Below, in pieces: positions 41,186 through 52,653 of a DNA stretch of 58,853 bases (its first letter is position 1; each line of letters starts with the position of its first letter). Source of the stretch: CAWKAV01 sp963847735 (lineage in GTDB: Bacteria; Desulfobacterota; Desulfuromonadia; Desulfuromonadales; BM103). Both the position numbers and the translations under genes were made by a program. The notes beneath the pieces are model-generated. The model was not told the DNA's origin and did no database searches. It saw only the letters and a program-made list of their open reading frames with translations. Location: positions 1 to 58,853 of the forward strand of contig CAWKAV010000013.1 in NCBI GenBank assembly GCA_963847735.1. The letters run 5' to 3'.

Positions 41186-42297
41186 ATGCAAACGAGTCGT
41201 GAAATGATCGAATACGAAAACCTCCGTAGGGTCAATGAACCGTTCTTTTCTGAATTTCAACGGGTTTTTGCCGAAATCCTCGCCAGCGGCTGGTATATTC
41301 TCGGCAAAAATGTGGTCAAATTTGAGGAGAAGTTTGCCTGTTACTGCGGTGCAAAGCATTGCGTCGGGGTCGCCTCCGGGCTTGACGCTTTAACGCTGTC
41401 TTTCAAAGCCTATGATTTTCCGGCCGGAAGTGAAGTTCTCGTCCCTTCCAATACCTACATTGCCACTCTCCTTGCCATCCTTCAGTCAGGTTTGAAGCCG
41501 GTTTTAGTGGAACCTGACCCACATACCTGTAATCTCGACCCGAATCTTCTGGAGAAGCAGATAACGGCCAATACGGTCGCCATCATGGCCGTTCATCTCT
41601 ATGGCAAGCTCTGTGACATGGACCACATCGGCGCGATTGCTGAGCGGCACGGCCTGAAGGTTTTCGAGGATTGCGCCCAGGCGCACGGAACTGCGCTTGG
41701 CGGGCGCCGCGCAGGCTCCTTCGGTGACTGTGCGGCCTTTAGCTTTTACCCGACCAAAAACCTGGGGGCGCTCGGTGACGCCGGGGCGGTGGTCACCAAT
41801 GACGAGACTGTCGCTGCAAGAGTCAGAATGCTCCGTAACTACGGGTCGGCCAAAAGTATCATAACGAAGTCGTCGGGGTAAATTCACGCCTGGATGAGAT
41901 TCAGGCAGCATTCCTTTCGATCAAACTGGCAGCTCTCGACCATATCAATGAGCACAAGAGGACTCTCGCCGCGCATTATCATCAATATCTGAGTGATGAT
42001 TTTGTCAAGCCTCTGATTCAGGATGGTTATTTCGACGTCTATCATATTTACAATGTGCGTCATCCTCAGCGCGATGCGCTGAAGAGCTATCTGGCGGAGA
42101 ATGGCATTCTCACGGAGATTCATTATCCGGTGCCGCCGCATCGGCAGAACGCCCTGCTGGGGATGTTCGATTCTGACGCCTATCCGATTGCTGACCAGAT
42201 TCACTCCACAACGCTCAGTTTGCCGATTTCGGCCTGCCATACAGAGGAGGATATCGCGCGCGTGATTGAGGTTATGAACAGGTTCGTAAAACCATGA
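41186..42297 (+). CDS. DegT aminotransferase, FdtB/QdtB-like (frame-disrupted)
   Basis: LASGWYILGKNVVKFEEKFA, GVASGLDALTLSFKAYDFPA, VPSNTYIATLLAILQSGLKP, VFEDCAQAHGTALGGRRAGS, FSFYPTKNLGALGDAGAVVT with the PLP lysine. A break near 41857 precedes VNSRLDEIQAAFLSIKLAAL and IHYPVPPHRQNALLG. The pattern fits 3-amino-3,6-dideoxyhexose transaminases (FdtB/QdtB), which use the product of a cupin ketoisomerase. The stop overlaps the GT4 start as ATGA. Confidence 0.8.
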
Positions 42298-43460
42298 AAA
42301 TAGCCCTGAACGCGACCATGTTTCGGCCGGGTCAGATAGGCGGCATGGAGACCTATTTTCGAAACCTGTCTTCCTCACTGCAGAGAATAGACTCAGAGAA
42401 TCAATATTCACTTCTCTGCGATAGCCGCTACATCAACGAATTGGCTGTTTCAAACCCAAAATTCAGCACAAAAGCAGTCAATTTCACCAAGCCCTCGCTC
42501 GGTTGGCTTATAAGGGGTATTGTCAGAAATACAACGAAAATCGACATCTTAAGGCCGGTCATGAATCGTCTGGAGAGTGGATGTCATCCATCATCCATTT
42601 TCAATTCTTAACCCGCTACATCTTAAGATCCCTTCTGTTTTGACATTTCATGATATGCAGCATGAATTTTTCCCGGAGTATTTCTCGCCCCTTGAGATGA
42701 AGGGCCGAAAGGAATTCTACCGACCATCGGCAGAGCAGGCGACCAGGATCATCGCAATTTCAGAACATGCCAAAGCAAATCTTGTCGAGAGATATGAATA
42801 TATCACCTGAAAAAATCGATGTGGTTTATATCGGATGCGACTCGCAGTACCGAGTCCTCGATGATGATGACGGTTTAGGCAAGATACGTTCGAAATATGG
42901 CCTTCACCGGCCGTTCATGTATTACCCGGCCGCAACCTGGCCCCATAAGAACCACAAAACGCTCCTGGCCGCTCTCAAGATTTTGCAGGAAAGATATCGA
43001 TTTGACGGACAACTGGTGTTGTCGGGCATCGCCATGAAGGCGAATGACGAAATCCTGATTGAGATCCAGAGTCTGGGATTGGAGGACACGGTCAAGATCC
43101 TAGGGTATCTGCCATATGCTGATTTGCCGGCTATTTACAATTTGGCACGGGTTATGGTCTTCCCTTCACTCTTTGAGGGGTTTGGTATCCCTCTGGTCGA
43201 GGCAATGGCTTGTGGATGCCCGGTAGCATGTTCCAATGTTACCTCTATCCCGGAAATTGTAGGGAATGCCGGCGTAGTTTTTGATCCCAGGTCTGCCGAA
43301 GATATAGCTGAGAAGGTCTGGGCGGCTCTGGAGTGATGAGGTCCAGAGAAAGGATCTGCAGTTAAAGGGGTTGGCTAGAGGAAAGCAGTTCAGTTGGGAA
43401 ACTACCGCACGGCAAACAATAAAGGTTTATGGAGAGGTTTTTAGTGAGGAATATGGATGA
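42294..43460 (+). CDS. GT4 glycosyltransferase (frame-disrupted)
   Basis: MKIALNATMFRPGQIGGMET, break near 42575, IPSVLTFHDMQHEFFPEYFS, IIAISEHAKANLVERYE, break near 42795, FMYYPAATWPHKNHKTLLAA, FPSLFEGFGIPLVEAMACGC (E-x7-E), VTSIPEIVGNAGVVFDP. A last break near 43335 gives QLKGLARGKQFSWETTARQT and a stop at 43458-43460. Mannosyl/rhamnosyltransferase-like GT4. Confidence 0.82.
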
Positions 43461-43875
43461 TACCCAATATCATCTGTACCAATTTATAGACTCGGTGAAT
43501 ATTGATTCACGGTTCTATATAAACAGTTACGTAGAGTAGTATCATGCTTGTATACGGCTTGCTCTCCCTGCTAACGATGCGTGGGCTAGTCAGTGGTGCT
43601 CCCTTACTCACGAAACTTGACCTGATAGTCTATTGACCGTGTCGGGGGCAGAATTATTGTTGCCATCTGGCCGGTCGCTCTGCTTCAGGCAAACCGTTGC
43701 TTGCCATCTCGCTTTTGGCGACCGTGTATAGCGGTGCCAGTTTTCTTGGATATGCTCTTCCTCCTTGTCAAATACGGTCTTGACCCTTAATATAATCCCG
43801 AATCGTTTTGAGGAGGGAAGGTCAGTCATCCCTCTTCGTTGATACTGTTGATCAATGTTTCCAACTTAAAGTTGA
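43461..43875. other. Intergenic stretch without recognisable gene
   Basis: About 415 bases. A 73-codon leftward frame at 43608-43829 exists but shows no family resemblance. Base usage differs from the flanking genes, so this may be old mobile-element debris; I see no inverted repeats or transposase motifs to support that. Confidence 0.4.
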
Positions 43876-43896
43876 GTGACATTAGAAGGATACCCA

Positions 43897-45199
43897 TTGA
43901 AAAGAGATGTGAGCATTCGGCGCGGACTGTGGCTGTGTACGCTCATGCTGTTGTTGATAGCATTTTTTTTGGAGGGGTGGTTTCGTATATACGACCTGGT
44001 CAAGGGGGAATTGCCTAACGAGACACTGCGTGCAGAGATGTTATTACGCAGAAGCTGGGACCACCCTTACCTTCAGTACACCTCCCCGGTAAATTTTCAC
44101 GGGTGGGTGCAGCATCCGGAACCTGGCAAACTATCCTGGGTGGAAACCAACAGTTATGGCTTCCGCACTCGTGAATTCTTTCCCAAAGCAGAACAGACCT
44201 ATCGAATTCTCATCCTCGGTGATTCTTTCGTTCACGGCGTCAATGCAAACCAGGATGAAACCATCGCAGTAAAACTCGAGCAGGGACTGAGAGCCCGCCT
44301 CGACAAAGATATTGAGGTTCTCTCCTTGGGCGTTTCCTCCTATTCCGGAGTACGCTACATGGAGCTGATGAGGCTTTACCTGAACCAGCTTGACCCGGAC
44401 ATGGTTATTGTCGCAGTCGATGCGAGTGACTGGAAGAAGATGTGTCCCGTATCGACCAGTATCGTCTCGATGCAGACGGCTATCCCCTGGTTCTCAAGAG
44501 TGCGGAAGAATTGATGAGAACACAGGGTCAACACCGCATCGTCATTGACGATGCAGGGATCCTCAGTGTACAAGACCGCGAGCCGAGACTGGGAACTTGA
44601 CCTACGGCTTACCAGTGCACTTTTCGACCGTATCTGCCAACTTAAAAAATGGCTTCACATCAAAGCCATGAGAATCAAAGCCTCTTTCTTGACAGCATCC
44701 ATCAATTCCCAGGACCATTCTGAGAAGATCATTCGTTACGAGGATCTCGTCGCCGAACACGGGACGGACCTATCCGGTGTCCTTCCAAAGCGAATGCTGG
44801 TCGATACGATCCCTTACGACCTGGAAACGGCAATTCGACGCTATCAACCGACTCTACTATGCCTGCGATATATCAAAAGTCAGACCGAATCTCGAAAGAT
44901 CGAAATGCTCCTGACCTCCTATCCCTACTCATGGATGGTATCAACCAAGGAAAACTTAGCCTTATCAACTTCTAGCCTTCAAAGGGATATATGATTTTCG
45001 CGCCAATAGAGTTCATCCGGAACTGATGGACCATTACGCTGCAGAGCTTGGCATTAAGCACCTGAATGCATACCCGATCTTTGAAAACCAGGCCCAACGA
45101 CTCTATGGGAATTATGATCCCCATTTTAACCCGATCGGTTACGCACATTATGCAGATTTTCTGACACGTGCGATCATTCCAATGATCATGGGCAAGTAG
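43897..45199 (+). CDS. SGNH/GDSL-hydrolase-like protein with N-terminal membrane anchor (frame-disrupted)
   Basis: The TTG at 43897 has AGAAGGA six bases upstream; a GTG at 43876 is the alternative. An N-terminal helix (LWLCTLMLLLIAFFLEGWF) anchors it. ILILGDSFVHGVNANQDETI is the GDS block with nucleophile Ser; DPHFNPIGYAHYADFL supplies the catalytic Asp/His. Breaks lie near 44435, 44565, 44860 and 44990. Such proteins often act as periplasmic carbohydrate O-acetyl esterases or transferases. The role here is inferred. Confidence 0.72.
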
Positions 45200-45418
45200 T
45201 TCGCTGGCCTGTTCAGCTTCGAGACTAGGCAGCCATGGCTCACCCTCGGAAAGAAGGTCTCTCGATTATGAGAGCAACTCGGCGACAGAAACAAGCTGGA
45301 AATGTAGCTAAAAAATTGCACACTATTATTTGATCAAAAAGGTTCATGCCTGAAAAATTAGAGGCCGAGGCACGAAGGGGAAAGGTTGCTGTTATGACCT
45401 GAACTTCTTTAAAGAGGA

Positions 45419-46178
45419 TAGTCGGCGTCTGGGCGAAGTATCTGGCCCTTTGAATAAAACCTGACCCGGAGAGCCGTTTTGAAGTAGGCAAAATTAGCAA
45501 AAAACGGAGTTCTGAGACTCCCCTTCAGTGCGACACCTCCAGACGGTTGGTATCTCAATAACTTTGACGCCTAATTTTATGGGTTTAATGATAGTTTCGA
45601 GAAAAAATGGATGTTTTAATTCCTCCCATTTGATGGCATGGATAAGTGGTGTCGGGAATATTCTGTAAGCGTAGGTGAGATCAGTGAGGTTTGAACAGTA
45701 AAAAAGAGCAAAAATTTTTTGGAAAAGATAGTTTGCCAATAATTTGATCAAGTTGTAACCCTCAAAATTTCCACCTTTTAGCCAACGGGATGCAGTAATG
45801 ATAGAGGCGGGATTTTTTTTTGCCAGGCAAATAAACTTTGAAACAACATTCGGATCAGTTTCGAGGTCCGTCGACATCATAATGGTATGGCTACCATTTG
45901 ACAGTTCGAAGGCTTCCCGCATGGCACCGCCGATAAATGGAAGTTGCTGGTGATGAATGCGGCACTTCTCTCCCAATTCTTGATCAAGAGCTTTACAAAT
46001 CTCCAGGCTCTCAGGGGTCGTCCTTTCACAGACGACGATTAAATATTCACAAATATCTTCGGTATTACATGTTTTTTTGATGATTTCGATAGTCTGTTCA
46101 AGGGAATAGGTTTCGTTGATTACCGGTAAGACTACTGTGACACTTTACAAAGCGGTCAGTTTGAGTTGACTCCTTCAT
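45419..46178 (-). CDS. GT2 glycosyltransferase (frame-disrupted, leftward)
   Basis: MKESTQTDRFVK, break, then VSVVLPVINETYSLEQTIEI, YLIVVCERTTPESLEICKAL, IGGAMREAFELSNGSHTIMM, STDLETDP as DXD, TASRWLKGGNFEGYN, TVWRCRTEGESQNS; a break near 45490 leads to NFAYFKTALRVRFYSKGQ. The start ATG (46176-46178) overlaps the upstream SDR stop as ATGA. AT-rich compared with neighbours. A DPM-like GT2. Confidence 0.75.
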
Positions 46179-47118
46179 ATTCGCTGCAACCAATCCTCGT
46201 AGACTAATTGGAGTGTCTGTTCGATTTTATAACGTTGAGTCCATCCTAAAGACATAAGTTTTGCAGGGTCACCAAGCAGTAATTTTTCATCGGAGGGTCT
46301 ATATAACGCCGGGTCTTCCTCAACTTTCACACTCAGCCCAGAGATTTCAACGAGCATCCGTAAAATCTCGGCAATCGTATGGCTGGTCCCTGTACAGATA
46401 TTCACCGGTTCTCCGGGTTGTCCTTTTTCAAGCAGACACATCATCGCATCCACTCCATCTCGCACATCAATAAAATCACGTGCTGTAGTGAGATTGCCCA
46501 CCTTCATGAGCGGCGCTCTCTTGCCTTTTGCAATCAATGCAAGCTGTCTTGCAAAATTCTGGATTGCGGTTACCGGAGGATGCCCTGTTCCGACATGAAT
46601 GAATAATCGAGGTAAATAAACCTGCAAACCATAATTGGCAAAATACTGATAACCGAGCGCTTCGGTTGCGGCTTTACTCACACCATAGGGGCTAACAGGT
46701 TGAAGCAGTCTTTCCTCTTGCAGAGGGCAATCCTCAGGCGAGACATCTCCATATTCAGCACTGCTACAGGCCAGAAGCACTTTTGCTGTCGGGGTGTAAA
46801 TGCCGTGCTGCTCTTAGGACGTTAAGCGTTCCTTGGTAATTAGTGGTATGTGTCAACTCTTCGGATTGCCAGGAAATTTTGTTAAATGCTTGTGCTGCCA
46901 AGTGGATAACAAGCTCCGGTTGCACTTCACGAAAGACGGCCTCCACTGCATCACGGTCCAGAATATCGCAGCGGATTATATTTGGGTCAGGTACTAGCGG
47001 CAAGTCGGCTTGAAGCGCTAGAACGAGCGATACCGTAAGTTGGCCAGGCTAGGCTACGGGTAGTCTTGGCAAAGTGAGTGCCAATCATGCCGGTAATGCC
47101 TGTTATTAGAATTTTCAT
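46175..47118 (-). CDS. GDP-6-deoxy-4-keto-mannose reductase (Rmd)-like SDR (frame-disrupted)
   Basis: MKILITGITGMIGTHFAKTT, break(s) near 47000-47060, IIRCDILDRDAVEAVFREVQ, VIHLAAQAFNKISWQSEELT, break near 46775, LLACSSAEYGDVSPEDCPLQ, SPYGVSKAATEALGYQYFA (YxxxK), FIHVGTGHPPVTAIQNFARQ, ARDFIDVRDGVDAMMCLLEK, VEEDPALYRPSDEKLLLGDP. This matches the Rmd/Gmd branch of SDRs. With gmd at 24339-25322 it could produce GDP-D-rhamnose. Confidence 0.75.
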
Positions 47119-47337
47119 TGTATTCAGATGTTCTCTATAGGAAGATCACTTGAGGATTATAATAAAGTTTGATAAAGACTTCAGAAAGCTGACTTTCTAT
47201 GTTTCAGCTGGAAATATATCAAAAAATCCACGGCGAGTACCAATATATTTTAACCTGCACCATCTGAAGAGGATTCATTTCGAATGTTAGTTTAGTGCAA
47301 CAATTCTGATGCTTTTATCGCGTCGCCCTGTTACAGT

Positions 47338-47355
47338 TGTCGCAATCTTGCGACA
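47338..47355. promoter_or_regulatory. Palindrome TGTCGCAATCTTGCGACA in a divergent promoter gap
   Basis: A perfect 8-bp inverted repeat with a 2-base centre, in the roughly 370-base AT-rich gap between the leftward rmd-like gene and the rightward GT2 gene. Its symmetry and location suggest a transcription-factor site, possibly for an enhancer-binding protein. No -24/-12 sigma-54 promoter was recognised nearby. The rest of this gap (47119-47491) holds nothing I can identify. Confidence 0.5.
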
Positions 47356-47491
47356 TTTAAAATCTGCGTTAATGGGAACGTGATTCGTACCCCTCTGAAA
47401 CAGTCGCTGTTTATAAACTCTTGATCATTGTTACACAAAATCGGACTATGAAATCCTGATGGGTCGAAAGTTATGAGAAGCGAGGCTTTTG

Positions 47492-48426
47492 ATGTCCTTT
47501 ATCACAACGAATATGATCTCAATAGTTACGCCCTCTTATAACCAAGGGAAGTTTCTTGCCGAAACGATAGAAAGTGTGATTGGGCAGGAAGGTGATTTTT
47601 ACCTTGACTACATTATTATCGATGGAGGATCGACAGATAATTCTGTTGAGATTATTAAAAATTATGAGAAAGTCGTTTAAAAAAAAACAATGGGAGATTA
47701 GATGTAAAGACATTCGTTACCGTTGGGTCAGTGAGCAAGACCAGGCCAGAGCGGATGCGATTATAAAGGGGTTTGCCATGGCAGAAGGCGAAATTCTGGC
47801 TTGGCTTAATTCCGACGATCTATACCTTCCCGGAGCTTTAAGTTCTGATCATGCAGTTCTTTTCTGAAGACCCCTCGCATGCTGTCGTCTATGGAAAAAC
47901 GCATTTACGTGGATGAAGCAGGTGAAATTGTCGGATAGTTATCCAACCCATAACTGTTTGACAGAGAACTTTTCCCTTCGTTCAATTTTATTTGTCAACC
48001 GTCGGTTTTTTTCAGGGAAAACAGTACTAGAAGCGGTCGGTAGTCTTGATTTAAATCTTCACTACGTTATGGATTATGATTTTTGGATCAGGTTGTCAAG
48101 AAATGTTCGAGTTCCATTATATCCCTGAATATTTTGCTACATACAGATTACATGAGGAGTCGAAGACAGTTTCTAATAAACTAGCACTGGCGAATCATAA
48201 AGAGGCTTTGGATATTATTATAAAACACTACAAATGGGCACCTTTAAGTAGGGTTTACATATATTCTAGTCAGTTGGCCAAACAAAAATTTAAAAACAAA
48301 AAAAGCCTTCAAGTTAAAATTTTAATAATTTTTATGACCATATGCACATATTTGAGGCTTAACCGAGGCATAAAATTAGCTGATATTAAAATGATTAATC
48401 AGGTCAGAGCGCGGAAAAACTTTTAA
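47492..48426 (+). CDS. GT2 glycosyltransferase (multiply frame-disrupted)
   Basis: ATG at 47492 with GCGAGG upstream. ISIVTPSYNQGKFLAETIES, IIIDGGSTDNSVEIIKNYEK, break near 47675, RYRWVSEQDQARADAIIKGF, AWLNSDDLYLPGAL, breaks near 47845 and 47905, NRRFFSGKTVLEAVGSLDLN, MDYDFWIRLSRN, break near 48105, YIPEYFATYRLHEESKT. Same subfamily as 27358-28168 but AT-rich, pointing to a different source. Confidence 0.78.
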
Positions 48427-48457
48427 GGGTTTTTGGATAATCTCACCGGAGATAGAT

Positions 48458-49588
48458 GTGAAAATCGCCCATCTGGTATCAACCTTCCCCCCCTACAGGG
48501 GCGGCATGGGCAATACAGCGGCCCAATTCGCCGAGATGCACGCAGTCCGTCATAAAGTAACCGTGTTCACCCCCTGCTACGGGGAAAACACTTCGCCCGC
48601 GGATACTGTTTGCTTTCGGGAGGAGCGGCTTGCCAGCCCCCTGAGATACGGCAATGCTGCTGCTTTGCCGCAATTGATGTGGCGTTTGCGTTCCTTCGAC
48701 ATGGTCTACCTCCATTATCCTTTCTATGGCACCCACCTGGCCGTGCTGCTCGCCTGTCTTCTGTGGCGGTGCAAACTGGTGCTCCACTACCACATGGACA
48801 GTCTCGCCACCGGTGTCAAGGGCCATGTCTTTGAATTCAACCGGCGCCTGGTTCTTCCCCTGCTGGTCAAGCAGGCCGAGGTAATCGTCGGAGCATCCCT
48901 AGACTATATGGCCAGCTCGCATGTTGCTCATTATCTGAAAGCCGATCCGGGAAAATTCAGGGAGATCCCCTTCTGGGTCGACACTCAGCGATTCCAACCA
49001 GCGGCAAACTCGACCAGTGAGGAGATCGTTGCGCTTTTCGTGGGCGGGCTTGACCAGGCTCACTACTTCAAGGGACTCGAAATCTTGCTGCGCTCCATTC
49101 AAGCTTCTGCAGGGAAAAGTCGCAAACGGATCATCCTGCGGGTTGTGGGGAGCGGAGCACTCCTTGCCCACTACCAGAAGTTGGCTGACAGCCTGGGGAT
49201 CTCCGACAAGGTATGGTTTCTGGGCAGGCTGGATGACGCGGCACTTACGCAGGCCTACCGTGAAGCAAGTTTTCTGGTGCTGCCTTCCATCAACCAGGGC
49301 GAAGCCTTCGGGCTCGTGCTGCTCGAAGCGATGGCATCAGGCAAGCCGGTGATCGCCAGTAACCTGCCCGGAGTGCGCAGCGTCTTTACCGACGGCAAGG
49401 AAGGCCTGGTAGTTCGCGTTGGGGACGCCGAAGACCTGGCTGAAAAAATGTTACGGCTTGCGGATGACGATGCCTTGCGCGACCAGATGGGTCGGCGTGC
49501 ACGGGATTTGGTGCTGAGCAAATATCAGGTGGAAGTAGCGGCAAAGCAGCTCGAAGATATTTGTTTGGATATGGCAGCGAACAGGTGA
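48458..49588 (+). CDS. GT4 glycosyltransferase
   Basis: Intact, 376 residues from a GTG. KIAHLVSTFPPYRGGMGNTA (donor-loop GG), VYLHYPFYGTHLAVLLACLL, FREIPFWVDTQRFQPAA, LFVGGLDQAHYFKGLEILL, FLVLPSINQGEAFGLVLLEA with the retaining E-x7-E, VIASNLPGVRSVFTDGKEGL. Typical of GT4 mannosyl/glucosyltransferases of LPS and capsule loci. One of the few glycan genes in this half with an unbroken frame. Confidence 0.87.
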   Translation: MKIAHLVSTFPPYRGGMGNTAAQFAEMHAVRHKVTVFTPCYGENTSPADTVCFREERLASPLRYGNAAALPQLMWRLRSFDMVYLHYPFYGTHLAVLLACLLWRCKLVLHYHMDSLATGVKGHVFEFNRRLVLPLLVKQAEVIVGASLDYMASSHVAHYLKADPGKFREIPFWVDTQRFQPAANSTSEEIVALFVGGLDQAHYFKGLEILLRSIQASAGKSRKRIILRVVGSGALLAHYQKLADSLGISDKVWFLGRLDDAALTQAYREASFLVLPSINQGEAFGLVLLEAMASGKPVIASNLPGVRSVFTDGKEGLVVRVGDAEDLAEKMLRLADDDALRDQMGRRARDLVLSKYQVEVAAKQLEDICLDMAANR

Positions 49589-50577
49589 TTTTATTGAGTC
49601 CTTCGATTTCCGTCATCATCGTCAACTGGAACGGTCGCGAGCATCTGCCGGCCTGCCTCGACAGCTTGGTCTGCGCAAACCTTTCGCGACTTCGAAGTGG
49701 TCCTGGTCGATAATGGCTCCCGAGATGGTTCGTTGGAGTTCGTGAAAGAATATTACCCATGGGTGCGTCTCGTGTCTTTACCGGAAAATACCGGTTTTGC
49801 CACCGGCAACAACCGTGGACTGGAACACGCTCGTGGCGATTATCATTGTCACCCTGAACAACGACACGCGGGTCGATCCTGACTGGCTGGAGGTTCTTGT
49901 CGAAGTGGCCCGTGCCTACCCCAGAGTCGGCATGGTGGCGAGCCGGATTTGCGCATTTTCCGAGCCTGACCTGCTCGATTCGATCGGCATGACGATCTGT
50001 CGGGATGGTATGGCACGAGGCCAGTATCGCAATCGGCGTTGGTCGACGCTGAACTTGCAGGAGGTGGAAAAAATCCTGATGCCGAGTGCCTGCGCGGCAC
50101 TCTACAAAAGAGCCATGCTCGAGCAAATCGGATTCTTTGATGACGATTTCTTCGCCTATGCCGAGGACGTCGATCTTGCTTTGCGGGGACGGCTGGCGGG
50201 GTGGGATGCCGTGGCCGCGACACGGGCCGTGGTCCATCACAAGTATTCGCAGACCGGTGGCAGCCTGTCGCCCTTGAAAGTTTACCTGGTCGAGCGTAAT
50301 CATTACTGGGTGGCATTGAAGAATTTCCCCTTGAGCCAACTTGCAGGATTGCCATTTTTCTACACTTTGGCGTTATGGTGAACAAGTACGTGCAGTAATT
50401 TCCGGACATGGCACCGGTCGCGAGTTTCATTCCGAGGGTTCAAAGCTCAATCTTGTCGTGTCTGTGATCAAAGGGCTTTGGGACAGCCTCCGTGAGTTGC
50501 CGAAAGTTCTTCGCAAACGCCGGGACGTTATGAAGAACCGACAGTTGCCAAGTCGCGAATTCATCAGGTTGCTGTAG
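49585..50577 (+). CDS. GT2 glycosyltransferase, rhamnosyltransferase-like (frame-disrupted)
   Basis: A GTG at 49585 overlaps the previous stop. ISVIIVNWNGREHLPACLDS, break near 49675, FEVVLVDNGSRDGSLEFVKE, NTGFATGNNRGLEHARGDY, break near 49850, IVTLNNDTRVDPDWLEVLVE, PSACAALYKRAMLEQIGFFD, AYAEDVDLALRGRLAGWD. A break near 50380 precedes a basic C-terminal tail ending SREFIRLL. Same architecture as 23413-24346. Confidence 0.8.
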
Positions 50578-50643
50578 ATCTTTTCGCCTGTCTTTCAGAG
50601 AATTGCTCGACTGTGACTGAAACAGAAACGATACTACAAAATT

Positions 50644-50995
50644 ATGCCTGAAACCTTCATCATCGACAGAATCCAGGTCGTTTCGATCATTTTCAGCCTG
50701 TCCATTTTCCTGTTTATCTTCGGCTTGGTCAGACATCGTCGAATCAAGGAGGAATATTCCATCCTGTGGTTTGCGATGAGCCTGCTTCTGTTGTACCTGT
50801 CAATCGATCGTTTCGCCATCGATCGTCTCGGGCAGCTGTTCGGCATTGCCTACCCGCCAAGCGTGCTGACCCTGATGACCACCGGTTTCACTTTTCTTCT
50901 TCTTGTTCATATGACCGTGATCATGACCCGCCTTTCCGATCAGAGCAAGGAGCTGATCCAGGAGATGGCACTGGATAGAATTGCAGCAACGATGA
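50644..50995 (+). CDS. DUF2304 membrane protein (frame break at C-terminus)
   Basis: Three hydrophobic helices with RHRRIKEEYSILWFAMSLLL, the DUF2304 hallmark, then TRLSDQSKELIQEMAL. A one-base change near 50975 would give IELQQR and a TGA at 50993-50995 overlapping the following ATG as ATGA. Without it the frame runs on into the GT2 and mimics a fusion. Paralogue of 31008-31373. Confidence 0.8.
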
Positions 50996-51745
50996 AGGGC
51001 GCTGATCTCCTGGTGATTGTGCCGGCCTACAATGAAGGTGAAAGCATTGGTCAGGTTATTGCTGATCTGCGGAGTCTCGATATCCCTTTTGACATCCTGG
51101 TGGTCAATGACGGTTCTCTTGACGCGACCTCCTCCGTTGCGAGGGCGACCAATGAGGTTTTTGTTATCGATCTGCCCAAAAATCTGGGCATCGGCGGAGC
51201 TGTGCAAACAGGATTCAAGTATGCCGCCCGCCATGGTTACCAGGTCGCCATCCAGTTCGATGGCGATGGTCAGCATCTCGCCAGCGAAATCCCAAAACTG
51301 CTGGCACAATTGAGGCGACAGAGATGTCAACATGGTTATAGGCTCGCGCTTCATGGAGAAACAGGATGGTTACCGTTCGACCTTTGTCCGACGCCTGGGA
51401 ATTGGTCTGTTCCAGGTCGTCAATTCCATTCTGATCGGCCAGCGAATCACTGACAATACCTCTGGTTTCCGCGCCTACGATCATCGTGCCATCATGTTTC
51501 TGGCCCGGCATTATCCTGTTGACTATCCGGAGCCGGAAGCCGTCATCCTGCTTGGACGCAACGGCTTCCGCATTATCGAAGAAGCTGTTGTGATGCGGGA
51601 ACGGCAGGCAGGCGGTTCTTCGATAACCGCTATGAAAGGAGGCTACTACATGGTCAAGGTTTTGCTGGCCATTCTGATGACGGCTCTACGAAAACCGCTT
51701 GTCGGAACCGAGTGTCATAGATGCTTGATTTTGAAGTTTCAGTAA
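50992..51745 (+). CDS. GT2 glycosyltransferase, DPM1-like (frame-disrupted)
   Basis: MKGADLLVIVPAYNEGESIG, ILVVNDGSLDATSSVARATN, NLGIGGAVQTGFKYAARHGY, AIQFDGDGQHLASEIPKLLA, break near 51325, MVIGSRFMEKQDGYRSTFVR, QRITDNTSGFRAYDHRAIMF, SITAMKGGYYMVKVLLAILM. Polyprenyl-phosphate sugar synthase-like; paralogous to 29692-30401. Forms a GT2-DUF2304 pair. Last gene of the glycan region on this strand. Confidence 0.82.
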
Positions 51746-51836
51746 TCTCTGTACATCGATTTCAAGCAGACTGATCCTGGATCAGAATGGTGTGAGCAGT
51801 TTATTGGTGATTAAAATATTTCAGGAAGGTGTGAAC

Positions 51837-52448
51837 TTGAAAAAGCTACTACTGATTGGATTGATTGGCGGCCTGTGTGCCGGCTGCACGGTCTTCGGCA
51901 ATTCCGAGGATGTCTATGCCCCACCCGGTCAACCTGAGGTGGAGATTGGGACTGTTCCTGTATACCGGCTTCTCAAGTATGCGGACAAGTTGGTGGAAGA
52001 TCGCCTGGCCGTCAAGCGGGACGGAAATGGCCACACCGTCCTCGTAGCAGGGGAAGGCGAAATCGATGAGGTCGCGGTCTATTTGAAGGAAAGCATCCGT
52101 GACAGGCTGGCCGACGATTTGAAGACAGTCAATGATATTGCGTCCGGAAAAGTAAAAAATGAGAAAAAACAGTTTTTTAATAAGACTATCGTCATTGAAG
52201 ATATTGATACGATACCGAACAGCATTTGGATGAGTTACAGTCCGAACAATTATCAGACTCAATCAGTGCTGTTCATGAAGCTTTCCGGCTTTGATATCGA
52301 GACGACAACCACTGTGCAAGTAAGTCGCCCTCCCGGAATGAGTGACCTGAGCATGGTATTGACGGCGCCGGCAATCAGTGAGCTGTTGCGGTTGATTGAA
52401 CAGGCGGGCAATGTTTCGGGGCCACAAGACGTTGCTGCCCCAAATTAA
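51837..52448 (+). CDS. Predicted lipoprotein of unknown function
   Basis: Starts at a TTG (LKKLLLIGLIGGLCAGCTVF) with AGGAAGG upstream. The signal sequence ends in an imperfect lipobox before Cys. The 203-residue mature part is mostly polar, with YRLLKYADKLVEDRLAVKRD and IVIEDIDTIPNSIWMSYSPN. I do not recognise the family. It is the first of several intact envelope genes after the glycan cluster. Confidence 0.65.
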   Translation: MKKLLLIGLIGGLCAGCTVFGNSEDVYAPPGQPEVEIGTVPVYRLLKYADKLVEDRLAVKRDGNGHTVLVAGEGEIDEVAVYLKESIRDRLADDLKTVNDIASGKVKNEKKQFFNKTIVIEDIDTIPNSIWMSYSPNNYQTQSVLFMKLSGFDIETTTTVQVSRPPGMSDLSMVLTAPAISELLRLIEQAGNVSGPQDVAAPN

Positions 52449-52653
52449 AATCATTCTACCGAATGAACCTGCGAATCCGCCGCAAGCCTTGTGGTTTCTG
52501 TCTCAGGTTTTGGTAATATTAACAAAGTTGATATTCTATCGAGCTGGGTGCTCAGTGGATCTCCTTGCCTGGAGAACTGGGTGGATTCCAGATAACCGGT
52601 GGCGATCCTGTCTGCTGTACGGTTGACAAAATCCTTGTGTCAAGGAGACGTCT

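Noticed and set aside
43608..43829. Leftward 73-codon frame in the gap before the SGNH gene
   Set aside because: No family resemblance and no supporting signals; listed only as unassigned intergenic sequence.
50644..51453. Apparent natural fusion of DUF2304 and GT2
   Set aside because: The paralogous pair at 29.7-31.4 kb is unfused, and a single-base correction restores a stop overlapping the GT2 ATG. A sequencing indel explains it better.
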